64,000 nucleotides of DNA from NCBI GenBank assembly GCA_004211905.1, contig SHBP01000001.1:124001-188000 (forward strand). Reading direction: 5' to 3'. The notes under the pieces are model-generated. The model was given only the letters and a program-made list of their open reading frames with translations. It did no database searches and was not told the origin of the DNA. The position numbers were made by a program, and so were the translations under genes. This document shows positions 48,332 to 58,116 of the stretch, piece after piece; the first letter of the stretch is position 1; each line of letters begins with the position of its first letter. This DNA comes from SAR92 clade bacterium (GTDB taxonomy: Bacteria; Pseudomonadota; Gammaproteobacteria; Pseudomonadales; Porticoccaceae).

Positions 48332-48419
48332 AAAAGAAACCCAATAATAGTCATTGCGACTCGCTAGAATAACTGGATTTTCGTTAACTAGTTGGATGCA
48401 CTTCACATTACTGACGTTC

Positions 48420-48425
48420 TATAAT
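48420..48425 (+). promoter_or_regulatory. candidate -10 element of mrcA
   Basis: A perfect TATAAT lies 28 bases before the mrcA ATG; the -35 region (TGCACT at 17 bases, or TTGGAT too far away) is poor. AGGAAATTAAGTT before the ATG supplies the ribosome binding site. The complementary strand TATTAT could serve pilM. Confidence 0.4.
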
Positions 48426-48453
48426 AGAAAAAATGATTTTAGGAAATTAAGTT

Positions 48454-50970
48454 ATGGATCGTCGTCGAGCCATCAAATTTAGCTTGATAACCCTTTTGTT
48501 GGGGGTAGGCGGCATTCTGTTAGTCACTTCATGTCTTTACCTTTATTTGAGTCCGAAATTACCCTCTGCTGAAGAACTCAAAGATGTCCGTATGCAAATT
48601 CCACTCAGAGTGGCATCCCAAGATTTAAAGATTATAGGTGAGTTCGGCAACCAAAAACGGACTCCCGTAGATTTTAAAAACATTCCCAAGCAAATGGTTG
48701 ATGCTCTTTTAGCCGCAGAGGACGACAGTTTTTTCGAACACAAAGGAATTGTTGTTTCTGGGCTTGTAAGATCCGTTGTACAACTCGTAAGTCAAGGGAA
48801 AGCTGTTGGCGGCGGAAGTACAATTACAATGCAGGTCGCCAGAAACTTTTTTTTCCACAAGCGCAAAGAATTTACCCGTAAATTTAACGAAATATTACTC
48901 GCTTTCCGCATCGAGGAGGTGCTAACAAAGGAAGAAATACTATCCCTTTACGCAAATAAAATGTTTCTTGGTAAAACTGCTTATGGATTCGCTGCGGCCG
49001 CACAAGTTTATTACGGTAAAAATCTTAATGATCTCAGCCTAGCCCAAGTTGCAATGATAGCAGGCTTACCAAAAGCACCCTCCGCCTTCAACCCAATAGC
49101 CAATCCGAAGCGTGCGACTGAACGAAGAAATTGGATTTTGGGAAGAATGCTGAAATTAAACAGTATTTCTTATGAAGAATATCAAGAAGCCATAATTGAA
49201 GTTGATAATGCTTTCTATCATGGCTCCAAATCAGAGGTGGACGCCGATTATGTCGCCGAAATCGTCAGACAAGAAGTTATCTCTAAATTCGGCCTTAAAG
49301 CCTACACCGAAGGCTACACCGCCATCACCACCATTGACTCAAAAATGCAAAAAAGTGGTGTTGATGCCTTACATTCTGGAGTGTTGTCCTATGACCAACG
49401 TCATGGATATAGAGGTGTAGAGAAATCAGAAATCGAGGAATCTCTCTGGGTAGAAACATTGAAAACTACTCGTGATGTTGGGCCTTTAGAGCCGGCCATA
49501 ATAAGCCTAGTTGCCGATGATCGACTCACACTACTTACCAGAGATGCCGGCATCCAAACACTCAACTGGGCAGATGGCTTGAAAGGCTTACGAACATATA
49601 AAACAGTAAATGATAGATCGGCTCCAATTGAATCTGCTACCGATGTATTTACCTCTGGAGATCTTATCAGAATTACAAGAGATAAAAATGGAAAGATAAG
49701 CTTGGCCCAACTTCCAGAAGTGCAGTCAGCACTGGTGGCGATGGACCCATACAATGGTGCTATAAGAGCTATGGTCGGCGGGTTCGATTACAGAGAGAGC
49801 AGTTTTAACCGTGCTACTCAAGCGGCTCGCCAACCTGGCTCAAATTTCAAGCCTTTTATTTATGCAACTGCGCTTAAAAATGGCTTCACTCCGGCATCAA
49901 TCATCAATGATGCTCCAGTAGTCTTCGATGATGCAAAACTGGAAGACACTTGGAGGCCAGAGAATGATGGGGGCAAATTCTATGGACCAACCCGTCTAAG
50001 AGAAGCCCTATACCGATCTCGAAATCTTGTTTCGATTAGACTCTTAAGGCGAATGGGAATAGACCAGACACTTGAAGGGCTACAATTATTTGGATTTGAC
50101 ACAAGTGAAATGCCGTTAGATTTGTCCCTGGCGTTAGGGAGTTACGCTTTAACCCCTTTAGAGATTGCAGCTGGATATGCAATGTTTGCCAATGACGGTT
50201 ATCAAGTTAGGCACCATGTTCTTGATAAAATTGTTGATCGCGATGGAAATGTAATTTTCCAAGCATCCCCTGAGGTAGCATGCGATCCCTGTAATGTATC
50301 TAACAATCAGATAAGGCCTGATGTTGCAACGTCTAATGAGAATATGATGTCGCCTGAAATTGATTTTCAACTACGAGCATTATTTGATGATTTAGAAAAA
50401 GTATCTGCTGAGGATGGAGATCGATACAGTTGGGACAAAGTTAAACAAAGCCTAGCAACACTGCCTAATGCCAAAGTCACTCCTGCTAAACGAGGAATGG
50501 ACCCCCAGACAGCATTCTTGATGGACTCCATGTTAAAAGATGTCATTTTGAGGGGGACAGGTGTTAAAGCTAAAGTGCTCAATCGGAGTGATATTGGAGG
50601 TAAAACGGGCACTACCAACGGTCCGAGAGATGCATGGTTTTCTGGTTATTCTCCTCATCTAGTTTCGACAGCTTGGGTTGGATTTGATGACAATTCAGTC
50701 ATCGGTCGCAATGAATATGGCGGGTCCGCTGCCCTCCCTATCTGGATTGAGTTTATGTCAAATGCCCTCAAAGGCAAAGCTGATATGGATAAACGACAAC
50801 CTAATGGCATTGTCACAGTCAAAATTGATCCGAAGACTGGAAAACGAGTCGCGCCGAGTAATCAGGGTATCTACGAATTTTTCAGAACTGAAAATGTCCC
50901 TGCAGCTCCAGATGAAGATTCTAGTTCCACAGAAACAGAACAGAACCCTCTCCCCGATGATATTTTTTAG
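48454..50970 (+). CDS. mrcA: penicillin-binding protein 1A
   Basis: A bifunctional peptidoglycan glycosyltransferase/transpeptidase, 838 residues, anchored by an N-terminal membrane segment (about 9-31). The transglycosylase domain shows EDDSFFEHKGI and GGSTITMQVARNFFF. An OB-like insert lies near 300-420. The transpeptidase has the active Ser in QPGSNFKPFIYA (SxxK), SRN, and KTGTTNGPRDAWFSGY (KTG). The C-terminal tail is short and acidic. It is divergent from pilM, the standard arrangement (ponA in Pseudomonas). Confidence 0.97.
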   Translation: MDRRRAIKFSLITLLLGVGGILLVTSCLYLYLSPKLPSAEELKDVRMQIPLRVASQDLKIIGEFGNQKRTPVDFKNIPKQMVDALLAAEDDSFFEHKGIVVSGLVRSVVQLVSQGKAVGGGSTITMQVARNFFFHKRKEFTRKFNEILLAFRIEEVLTKEEILSLYANKMFLGKTAYGFAAAAQVYYGKNLNDLSLAQVAMIAGLPKAPSAFNPIANPKRATERRNWILGRMLKLNSISYEEYQEAIIEVDNAFYHGSKSEVDADYVAEIVRQEVISKFGLKAYTEGYTAITTIDSKMQKSGVDALHSGVLSYDQRHGYRGVEKSEIEESLWVETLKTTRDVGPLEPAIISLVADDRLTLLTRDAGIQTLNWADGLKGLRTYKTVNDRSAPIESATDVFTSGDLIRITRDKNGKISLAQLPEVQSALVAMDPYNGAIRAMVGGFDYRESSFNRATQAARQPGSNFKPFIYATALKNGFTPASIINDAPVVFDDAKLEDTWRPENDGGKFYGPTRLREALYRSRNLVSIRLLRRMGIDQTLEGLQLFGFDTSEMPLDLSLALGSYALTPLEIAAGYAMFANDGYQVRHHVLDKIVDRDGNVIFQASPEVACDPCNVSNNQIRPDVATSNENMMSPEIDFQLRALFDDLEKVSAEDGDRYSWDKVKQSLATLPNAKVTPAKRGMDPQTAFLMDSMLKDVILRGTGVKAKVLNRSDIGGKTGTTNGPRDAWFSGYSPHLVSTAWVGFDDNSVIGRNEYGGSAALPIWIEFMSNALKGKADMDKRQPNGIVTVKIDPKTGKRVAPSNQGIYEFFRTENVPAAPDEDSSSTETEQNPLPDDIF

Positions 50971-50992
50971 CACCGAAATTAACGGTATTTAA

Positions 50993-51670
50993 ATGGTAAT
51001 AGATTGGACAGCGATTGATACAGTTCTGCTTGATATGGACGGTACTTTACTGGACCTGCATTTCGATAATTTCTTCTGGCTTCAACACTTACCAGAGCAT
51101 TATGCAGCAAAGTTTCCAGGTGACGAAGACAAAGCACTGGGTGACTTGAAACGCCAACTGTTTGAGAAGAGAGGCACTCTAGATTGGTACTGCACCGACT
51201 TTTGGTCTGAGCAATTAGATATAGACATTGTTAGGCTGAAAAAAGACATCCAGCACCTCATCAGCGAACGGCCCAAATCACTGCTGTTCTTGCAGGCTTT
51301 GAATGCCAATAATAAACAGCGAATATTAGTCACAAATGCTCACCCTAGCAGCGTGGCTTTAAAATTTTCTGTGACAAATATAGAAATGGAACTAGATGGC
51401 GTTGTTTCGTCTCATGAATATGGTTTCCCAAAGGAATCCTTAGCATTTTGGAGAGCACTTCAACAAAAATACTCCTTCAATCCTCAAAAAACACTCTTTA
51501 TTGATGACTCCGAACCAGTTCTGGATACAGCTCAGCGTTTCGGTGTTGCCAACTTACTCTGTGTAGATAGCCCCGACAGTACAATCTCAACTAAACATAA
51601 ATCTAAATATCCTTCTATTAGCCAATTTGAAGAGCTACTGTCGCACAATGGTAAACTACATTATGCTTAA
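50993..51670 (+). CDS. yrfG: HAD-family nucleotidase, YrfG-like
   Basis: 225 residues with HAD motif I LLDMDGTLLDL, motif II LVTNAHPSS, and motif IV LFIDDSEPVLDTA. E. coli YrfG hydrolyses GMP and IMP; the same activity is inferred from family and from the yrfG-hslR-hslO order. The ribosome binding site is weak. Its 3' end overlaps hslR by eight bases. Confidence 0.9.
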   Translation: MVIDWTAIDTVLLDMDGTLLDLHFDNFFWLQHLPEHYAAKFPGDEDKALGDLKRQLFEKRGTLDWYCTDFWSEQLDIDIVRLKKDIQHLISERPKSLLFLQALNANNKQRILVTNAHPSSVALKFSVTNIEMELDGVVSSHEYGFPKESLAFWRALQQKYSFNPQKTLFIDDSEPVLDTAQRFGVANLLCVDSPDSTISTKHKSKYPSISQFEELLSHNGKLHYA

Positions 51671-52037
51671 AATTCGACTGGACAAATGGTTGTGGGCAGC
51701 CCGACTCTACAAGACCAGAGTTCTTGCTAAAACAGCAATAGACAATGGTAAAGTTCATGTTGCCGGCCAAAAAACTAAGCCCAGTCGCATAGTTGAGGTA
51801 GGCGAGCAGCTTAGAATACGCAGAGGAGAGGACGAAAAAACTATTACGGTATTAGCTCTCTCGGAGCACAGGCGTGGAGCACCTGAAGCTCAAAGTCTAT
51901 ATGAGGAAACTCAAGAAAGTATATCTAAAAGAGAAGAGAAATCCGCTAAAAGAAAAGCATTTTATGACTCTGCGCCAGCCTCTGTAAGACCTAATAAAAA
52001 GCAACGACGGCAAATTCATCGTTTTTTAAAAAATTAA
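51663..52037 (+). CDS. hslR: ribosome-associated heat shock protein Hsp15
   Basis: An S4-domain protein that binds 50S subunits carrying nascent chains and helps recycle them after heat shock. IRLDKWLWAARLYKTRVLAK is the S4 start and LYEETQES with a Lys/Arg-rich tail follows. ATG at 51663 gives 124 residues; in-frame ATGs at 51648 and 51627 are alternatives, and none has a strong ribosome binding site. Confidence 0.94.
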   Translation: MLKIRLDKWLWAARLYKTRVLAKTAIDNGKVHVAGQKTKPSRIVEVGEQLRIRRGEDEKTITVLALSEHRRGAPEAQSLYEETQESISKREEKSAKRKAFYDSAPASVRPNKKQRRQIHRFLKN

Positions 52038-52076
52038 GGTTAATCTGCTCAAATCTTTCAGTACAATAGCGCGCAT

Positions 52077-52961
52077 ATGAAAAATCAAGACATCTTGCAA
52101 CGCTTCTTATTTGACGGTACCGACGTGCGAGGTGCAATAACGACCCTTTCATCCAGCTATCGAGACATTATAGACCTGCATAATTACCCTCAAACAGTTT
52201 CTAAGCTTTTCGGTGAATTTTTAGTAGCCGCCAGTCTTATTGGCGCCTCACTAAAACAAGCGGGTATAGTCACCGTACAAGCAACTGGCGATGGTCCAGT
52301 CTCAACAATTATGGCTGAATGCAGCCAAGGTCAAAAACTACGTGGTATTGTCCGTGGCGACTGGGACTCTTTTGACAATAGCTCCGTTTCTAGCTCCAAT
52401 AATCTGTCTAAGTTGATGGGGCTAGGAACCTTGGCAATCACTATAGAACCTGAGCAAGGAGAAAGGTATCAAGGTATTGTTAAGATGGAGGCTGCTGATT
52501 TAAGCGGCTGTTTAGAACACTATTTTGATCAATCTGCACAACTACTAACCAAAATAAAAATCTCAGTAGATCAGAGCGTCGCTTCAGGACTATTGATTCA
52601 ACAAATGCCGATTACTCAAGACTTTGAACAAGCAAAGGATGATTGGCAACACCTATGCACGCTTATGGATACCCTAAAGAGTAACGAGCAACTGGAACTT
52701 TCTCATAATGATCAGTTGTATCGTTTGTTTCATGAAGACAATGTTCGGTTATTTGCATCACAGCCGGTCTCATTTTTCTGTAGTTGCTCTCTGGAAAGAA
52801 CTGAGAGCGCTCTCGTATCTCTCGGTGAGGACGAATTATTGGAAACCTGCAAGGAGCATGGGCTTGTATTAATAACCTGCCAATTTTGTGATCAGCAATA
52901 TCGGTTTACAGAAAATGCTATCAAGGCTATGTTTAACACAAAAACCAATATCCTGCACTGA
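52077..52961 (+). CDS. hslO: redox-regulated chaperone Hsp33
   Basis: A chaperone switched on by oxidation of its zinc site (294 residues). The N-terminal substrate domain contains FDGTDVRGAITTL and ATGDGPVSTIMAEC. The C-terminal zinc ligands are CSC near residue 239 and CQFC near residue 271. Spacing differs little from E. coli. It follows hslR after 39 bases, giving yrfG-hslR-hslO; pckA, often next, is absent. Confidence 0.97.
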   Translation: MKNQDILQRFLFDGTDVRGAITTLSSSYRDIIDLHNYPQTVSKLFGEFLVAASLIGASLKQAGIVTVQATGDGPVSTIMAECSQGQKLRGIVRGDWDSFDNSSVSSSNNLSKLMGLGTLAITIEPEQGERYQGIVKMEAADLSGCLEHYFDQSAQLLTKIKISVDQSVASGLLIQQMPITQDFEQAKDDWQHLCTLMDTLKSNEQLELSHNDQLYRLFHEDNVRLFASQPVSFFCSCSLERTESALVSLGEDELLETCKEHGLVLITCQFCDQQYRFTENAIKAMFNTKTNILH

Positions 52962-53058
52962 ACTTATCTGCTCTAAATATAATGATAAGTGGGGGTTCAA
53001 GTTCTCTTCCAAGGGCCAACGGTTATTGTTTGTACTAGAATAATGGCCTAATGTCCAA

Positions 53059-54819
53059 ATGGGGAATATCTTGCTTAACAGACACTCAGCATTAAATACC
53101 GCAATATTTTTGTCATTTCTTACAATGTCATCTTGTGCCATTAAAAACCAAGATCATGGTCGCACGATCGAAGACATCGCCGATGAGATTTTAGAAGCGA
53201 CCATGCTGCGCTACCCATCAACACCTACTTTTTATTCGATCAAAAATAGTCGTCATGATCAACTATTTGATAATTCATTAAGCTCCATGCAGCAATGGCA
53301 AGATAGAGAAGATCAATGGTTGGACGAACTAAATGCTATCGGTGAGCCCAAGGAAATTGGCAGCAGAGATTGGGTAACCTTTGGTATTGTTCAAGAGAAT
53401 CTCGCTGCTTCTCGTGATGCGCGAGTCTGCCGAAAGGAGCTGTGGGAGACTAGTACTACAACGGCCTGGTATACCGGATTACCATTTATCTTTGACATCC
53501 AACCACTAGATTCAACTGAATTAAAAGAACAAGCACTCCATCGGTTGAGCCAAGTTAGTCGATTTATAGATATTGAAATTGAAAATCTCAAATACGGACT
53601 CTCAGAAGGTTACAGCTCGCCCAAAATTACTGTAGAGGCAGTTCCCTCGGAAGTGCGTATCCTTCTTGAGCCAAGCTCTCCATTCCTTTCGATGGGTGAG
53701 CGCGGCGAAGATGAAGATTTTAATGATCAAGTGAAACGGATCTTCAATGATGAAATTGCGCCAGCTATTATTCGCTACGCTAACTTCATTGAGAGTGATT
53801 ACCTAAGTCAAGCACGCGATGAAATCTCCATTAGCTTCAATCCAAATGGATCCAAATGCTATCCAGCTCTGGTTAGATCCTACGCTACAATTCAACCTAG
53901 TGCCGATCAAATTCATAACCTTGGATTACAACAAATTGCCAACATAAGATCAGAAATGTCCATCTTGCTTGATAAGCACTTCGACGGCGAATCGATTGAA
54001 AGCTTCCTTAGAAGGATAAATACAGACAAAGAATTTACATTCAGATCTGAAAAAGAGGTGGTCCAATATTCAAGGGATGCGCTTAAGGCCGCCCAAGACA
54101 AAATGAGTCAAGTATTTAGACTCAAACCGAAAGCGGGTGTTTTGATAAAGCCCTATCCGGAATATGCGGCAAGCGGAGTTGGCGAGTATCACTCTTCCTC
54201 TGAGGATGGAACAAGGCCAGGTATCTTTTATATAGCAGTCAAAGATCCCGAAAAACGATCACGAGCAAGCCAACTATCAACGCTGTATCATGAAACCTAT
54301 CCTGGGCATCATATGCAGGGGGCTATAGCGCTGGAACTAGGTAATAGGTTACATCCACTGGTTCGCTATACATATAACGACGGCTACTCGGAGGGTTGGG
54401 CTCTCTATTCCGAGCGGCTGGCGGAAGAGCTAGGACTTTACAAAACACCTCTAGAACTCATGGGAATGTTATCTGATCAGGCCGCTCGTGCTGCAAGATT
54501 GGTGGTTGATTCTGGAATTCACTCCAAAGGTTGGACCCGACAGCAGGCGGTAGATTACATGTTGAACAACACTGGATGGGCCGAGGTGGACATACAAAGC
54601 GATATCAATCGTTATATTTCATGGCCAGCTCAGGCAAATGCCTACATGCTAGGTATGCTCCAACTCAGGAATCTAAGAATTTATTCGGAAAAAGAGCTTG
54701 GTGATAAGTTTGATATTCGCCTATTCCACGATCGTCTGCTTGAAAATGGCAGTATGACCTTACCAATGACCAATCAGGCTGTAATTAGATGGGTAACAAG
54801 TTTGCAAGTCCAACAGTAA
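53059..54819 (+). CDS. DUF885 lipoprotein, putative zinc peptidase
   Basis: 586 residues. The N-terminus has a hydrophobic stretch ending in a lipobox-like MSSC near residue 26, suggesting a lipoprotein. The family's metallopeptidase-like motif is LYHETYPGHHMQGA (HExxxGHH), followed by YNDGYSEGWALYSERLAEELG, which supplies further ligands. DUF885 proteins are gluzincin-like and their substrates are mostly unknown. A TATAAT at 52978-52983 may be its promoter; it is not an operon partner of hslO. Confidence 0.88.
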   Translation: MGNILLNRHSALNTAIFLSFLTMSSCAIKNQDHGRTIEDIADEILEATMLRYPSTPTFYSIKNSRHDQLFDNSLSSMQQWQDREDQWLDELNAIGEPKEIGSRDWVTFGIVQENLAASRDARVCRKELWETSTTTAWYTGLPFIFDIQPLDSTELKEQALHRLSQVSRFIDIEIENLKYGLSEGYSSPKITVEAVPSEVRILLEPSSPFLSMGERGEDEDFNDQVKRIFNDEIAPAIIRYANFIESDYLSQARDEISISFNPNGSKCYPALVRSYATIQPSADQIHNLGLQQIANIRSEMSILLDKHFDGESIESFLRRINTDKEFTFRSEKEVVQYSRDALKAAQDKMSQVFRLKPKAGVLIKPYPEYAASGVGEYHSSSEDGTRPGIFYIAVKDPEKRSRASQLSTLYHETYPGHHMQGAIALELGNRLHPLVRYTYNDGYSEGWALYSERLAEELGLYKTPLELMGMLSDQAARAARLVVDSGIHSKGWTRQQAVDYMLNNTGWAEVDIQSDINRYISWPAQANAYMLGMLQLRNLRIYSEKELGDKFDIRLFHDRLLENGSMTLPMTNQAVIRWVTSLQVQQ

Positions 54820-54899
54820 CTCTTTTCTGGGCCTCCTTCCCCATTGTTCAATGTAAAAGTTAAGCGCTCCAGTTAAATCTAACTTACATAGGCGAAAGC

Positions 54900-54998
54900 A
54901 TGAACTTTACGTTTAAGCCAGAAGCCTCTGTTCCAGCAACCTTAAACGTGGTTCTCTTATTTTTGGGTTACTATTTTTTTTCAAAAAATCAGAACTGA
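54900..54998 (+). CDS. possible 32-residue small membrane protein
   Basis: ATG preceded by AGGCGAAAG with near-ideal spacing opens a 32-codon frame ending 13 bases before a terminator. The product is hydrophobic in its second half (VVLLFLGYYFFSK), consistent with one membrane span. I recognise no family, and chance cannot be excluded. It lies in the 282-bp gap between two convergent genes. Confidence 0.28.
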   Translation: MNFTFKPEASVPATLNVVLLFLGYYFFSKNQN

Positions 54999-55010
54999 GA
55001 CACGGTTTAC

Positions 55011-55040
55011 AAAAAAACCGCAACAATGCGCGGTTCTTTT
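55011..55040. terminator. bidirectional terminator between DUF885 and cytochrome c5 genes
   Basis: AACCGC (55016-55021) and GCGGTT (55030-55035) pair around an eight-base loop, with a run of A on the left and T on the right, so it can end transcripts in either direction. It lies between convergent genes. Confidence 0.75.
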
Positions 55041-55093
55041 ATAATAGATATTTACCCCTAAGCACCCAACAACCAAGGGATATTCACTTACCA

Positions 55094-55118
55094 GCTATTT
55101 GCTATTTGCTATTTGCTA
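55094..55118. repeat. 7-bp tandem repeat at the cytochrome c5 stop codon
   Basis: Three and a half perfect copies of GCTATTT (plus strand) run across the last codons and stop of the cytochrome gene. Gain or loss of one copy shifts the frame at the very C-terminus. Confidence 0.85.
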
Positions 55119-55536
55119 AAATATAGTCAATCGCAGACTTAACTTCATCATCGCTACAACTCATGCAAGTTCCCCTAGCCGGCATGCCTCGAATGCCATT
55201 AATAGCATTGGCATAGACGGCATCAATACCTTTCTCAAGCTTCAAAGCCCAAGCTGATATATCGCCATATTTAGGAGCACCAGCAATTCCTGAGTTGTGG
55301 CAGGCCATACAGTTGGTGTTATAGATATCATCCCCTGAGCGAGCTGACACGGTAGTCACGACTTCGGTAGTAGTCACAGATTGACCTTCCATTAATACGT
55401 GACCTGCAGGGGCTATTCGCTCAGCAACCGCAGCCTTTTGATTTTCTGTCAATTCGACATCTGAGTTGTCAGCACCACAGGCACTCAGTAAAAGGGTACT
55501 AAATAGTAAAAAAGCAAACAGGTTTGGGTGGCTCAT
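55102..55536 (-). CDS. cytochrome c5-like monoheme lipoprotein
   Basis: 144 residues. The signal ends in a lipobox LLLSACG (Cys about 20), so it is probably anchored to a membrane in the periplasm. The heme motif is CMACH within YNTNCMACHNSGIAGAPK. A distal Met is in RGMPARG, followed by CMSC, the pair seen in cytochrome c5. It likely shuttles electrons to a terminal oxidase. ATG at 55536 is preferred to a TTG at 55548 because GGAG lies seven bases upstream. Its stop codon is inside a 7-bp tandem repeat. Confidence 0.9.
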   Translation of the reverse strand: MSHPNLFAFLLFSTLLLSACGADNSDVELTENQKAAVAERIAPAGHVLMEGQSVTTTEVVTTVSARSGDDIYNTNCMACHNSGIAGAPKYGDISAWALKLEKGIDAVYANAINGIRGMPARGTCMSCSDDEVKSAIDYILANSK

Positions 55537-55665
55537 ACAGGGCTCCAATGTCTATAAAAAATGATTATTAATGTTTTAAGCTTTAGGTTGATGTCTCATT
55601 TCACTCAGTGAATATTATACATAGTAAAGTTTATATTCTCATTACGAATGCGCATTAAATTCTGA

Positions 55666-56673
55666 TCACCCAAGAGGCCTCAGGCCTACAGCTTCTCGCA
55701 CAACTGAAATTAAGTCGGCACTATAAACTCGCGCTTTTTCAGCTCCTGCGCGCAACGCAATCTCAACCTCTCCAGGGTTTTCAATCAACTCAATGTATCT
55801 CTCACGAGGCTCTGCCAAATGACCATTAATTAACTCAAATAACTGCTGTTTTGCCTCTCCCCAAGCAATTCCATCAGCAAATGCAGCACGCATCTCGCTA
55901 GCTTGCTCTGCAGAGGCAAAAGCCTGCCAAATCTGGAATACAGTGGATTCATCTGGGTTTTTGGGCTGACCCGGTTCTAATAAATTGGTTTTAATTTTAT
56001 TGATATGCTTTCTGAGTTTCTTTTCACTCAAGAATAGAGGAATAGTATTACCATAACTCTTACTCATCTTACGCCCATCCAACCCTTGTAACACTGCCAT
56101 ATCATCGTCTACCTGTGCCTCAGGCAGAACAAAATGTTCTCCATAATGATGATTAAACCGTTGCGCTATGTCACGAGCCATTTCAATATGCTGTATTTGA
56201 TCTCGACCAACAGGAATTTTGTGAGCGTTGAACATCAAAATATCCGCCGCCATAAGAATTGGATAGCTAAACAGGCCCATGGTGACGCCAAAATCTGCGT
56301 CATCTCCATTCTCTTCGTTCAGTTGCACTGCACCTTTGTATGCATGAGCTCTATTGACCAATCCCTTCGCAGTCATGCAGGTCAGCAACCAAGTCAATTC
56401 AGGAATTTCAGGGATATCTGATTGACGGTAGAAGGTCACCTTATTTGGATCTAAACCCAGCGCTAGCCATGCCGCTGCTATTTCCAAGGTAGATTGATGA
56501 ACTCTCTCAGGATCTTGGCATTTAATAAGCGAGTGATAATCAGCTAGAAAAAAGAACGAGTCGTAATCACCACTTAGGCTCGCTTCGACGGCAGGCCTAA
56601 TGGCACCAACATAGTTTCCTAAGTGAGGTGCTCCGGAGGTTGTAATGCCTGTTAAAACGCGCCGTTTACTCAT
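55666..56673 (-). CDS. trpS: tryptophanyl-tRNA synthetase
   Basis: A class I aminoacyl-tRNA synthetase of 335 residues. The HIGH-like motif is PHLGNYVGA near residue 18 and the KMSKS motif is [11 protein letters not shown] near 198. [20 protein letters not shown] marks the tryptophan pocket. It stands between the cytochrome gene and apeB, each with moderate gaps, so it may have its own promoter. Confidence 0.97.
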   Translation of the reverse strand: MSKRRVLTGITTSGAPHLGNYVGAIRPAVEASLSGDYDSFFFLADYHSLIKCQDPERVHQSTLEIAAAWLALGLDPNKVTFYRQSDIPEIPELTWLLTCMTAKGLVNRAHAYKGAVQLNEENGDDADFGVTMGLFSYPILMAADILMFNAHKIPVGRDQIQHIEMARDIAQRFNHHYGEHFVLPEAQVDDDMAVLQGLDGRKMSKSYGNTIPLFLSEKKLRKHINKIKTNLLEPGQPKNPDESTVFQIWQAFASAEQASEMRAAFADGIAWGEAKQQLFELINGHLAEPRERYIELIENPGEVEIALRAGAEKARVYSADLISVVREAVGLRPLG

Positions 56674-56722
56674 AAATTATTTGCCGCCTAAATAATGACA
56701 CCATCATACCGCTTAACCACAG

Positions 56723-58030
56723 TTACTCAACCTCAATACTTGGGTTCAATGGTCTATTAAAGAACTCTATTAACACATTAGAAAGTCTTATCGGATCCTC
56801 GACGCCAGTCATTTCCCGGCAGGAGTGCATCGCTAACTGAGGTATACCAACATCCAAAGTCGGCACTCCAAGTCTACCTGATGTTATTGGCCCAATAGTA
56901 CTCCCACAACCTAAATCATTTCGCGATACAAAATGCTGCACGGGTACATCAATATCACTGCACAATTGCTTAAAGAGACTCGATGTTATGCTGTTAGTGG
57001 CATACCGTTGCTTGACATTCACCTTCACAACAGGGCCTCCGTTCAGCGCTGGCAGATGTCCCCCATCATGTTTATTTGCAAAATTAGGGTGAGTTGCGTG
57101 AGCATTATCGCAAGAGATCATTAACGATTTAGTAATGACTCTACTAATTATTTCACTTGAAGTATTAACGCCACACAGCCGTGCAACGATCGACTCCAAG
57201 AACGGCCCATCTGCTCCTATGGCAGAGACACTACCTACTTCTTCATGATCATTACAAACTATCAAAGAAGTCTGCTCACTATTGGCATTTACAATAGATT
57301 GGGTCGCCACAAAACAACTTAAAAGATTATCCAACCTCGCCGAAGTAATGAACTCGTCATTTAAACCAACAATTCCAGCTGATTGCGTATCATATAGGCA
57401 GAGCTCATAGTCAATAACCTTATCTCCTTTTCCCAGGAAGTGCTCTGCTAGTAAATTTCTAAACGAAGTAGAGCCTGCGCATTGCATTAATACTGGGATT
57501 ATGTCCGTCTGGGCGTTAATGGAGCGATCCTTGTTAGCTTCTCGATCCAAATGAATCGCCAAACTGGGTATCGTTGCGACCGCCCGCTCAAAATCAACAA
57601 GCTTTTGCTTTAGGTTTTGCTTTTTATCCCTAAAAACAAGCCGTCCTGCAATGGATAAATCTCGGTCAAACCATGGATTTAAAAGCGCCCCACCATACAC
57701 CTCAACACCTAACTGAAAATATCCTTGTTTATTAACTTCAGGCTGAGGTTTAACCATAAGACATGGGCTATCTGTGTGCGCACCAGCCATCTTAATACCC
57801 GTATCAACAATATCTTCTTGCCCTACGACAAAAGCTATAATTGACGAACCATTACGTGTAACAAAATGTTTTTCTCCGACTGAAAGCGACCAACTATCAG
57901 ACTCTTTAAGCTCGGTAAATCCTGCGCCCAAGAGAGTTTTCGTCATCTCGAGCACTGCATGAAACGGCGTAGGCGATGCGTCTAAAAAACGCGTCAAATC
58001 AGCATTAAATTTTTCTCTATCTTGCAACAT
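56723..58030 (-). CDS. apeB: M18 family aminopeptidase
   Basis: A cytoplasmic dizinc aminopeptidase that prefers acidic N-termini (435 residues). The metal ligands lie in GAHTDSPCLMVKP, CNDHEEVGSVSA (with the catalytic Glu pair) and SCDNAHATHPNF near the C-terminal third; GCGSTIGPITSGRLG and AMHSCREM complete the site. It is the aspartyl aminopeptidase type common in proteobacteria. Confidence 0.94.
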   Translation of the reverse strand: MLQDREKFNADLTRFLDASPTPFHAVLEMTKTLLGAGFTELKESDSWSLSVGEKHFVTRNGSSIIAFVVGQEDIVDTGIKMAGAHTDSPCLMVKPQPEVNKQGYFQLGVEVYGGALLNPWFDRDLSIAGRLVFRDKKQNLKQKLVDFERAVATIPSLAIHLDREANKDRSINAQTDIIPVLMQCAGSTSFRNLLAEHFLGKGDKVIDYELCLYDTQSAGIVGLNDEFITSARLDNLLSCFVATQSIVNANSEQTSLIVCNDHEEVGSVSAIGADGPFLESIVARLCGVNTSSEIISRVITKSLMISCDNAHATHPNFANKHDGGHLPALNGGPVVKVNVKQRYATNSITSSLFKQLCSDIDVPVQHFVSRNDLGCGSTIGPITSGRLGVPTLDVGIPQLAMHSCREMTGVEDPIRLSNVLIEFFNRPLNPSIEVE

Positions 58031-58116
58031 TTTTATAGATTCCGTTTAAGTACATCGATTAAAGGTCTAATAACGCATTATAGAAGTTTGTGTCCTGTGA
58101 AAACACTCAACCACAG

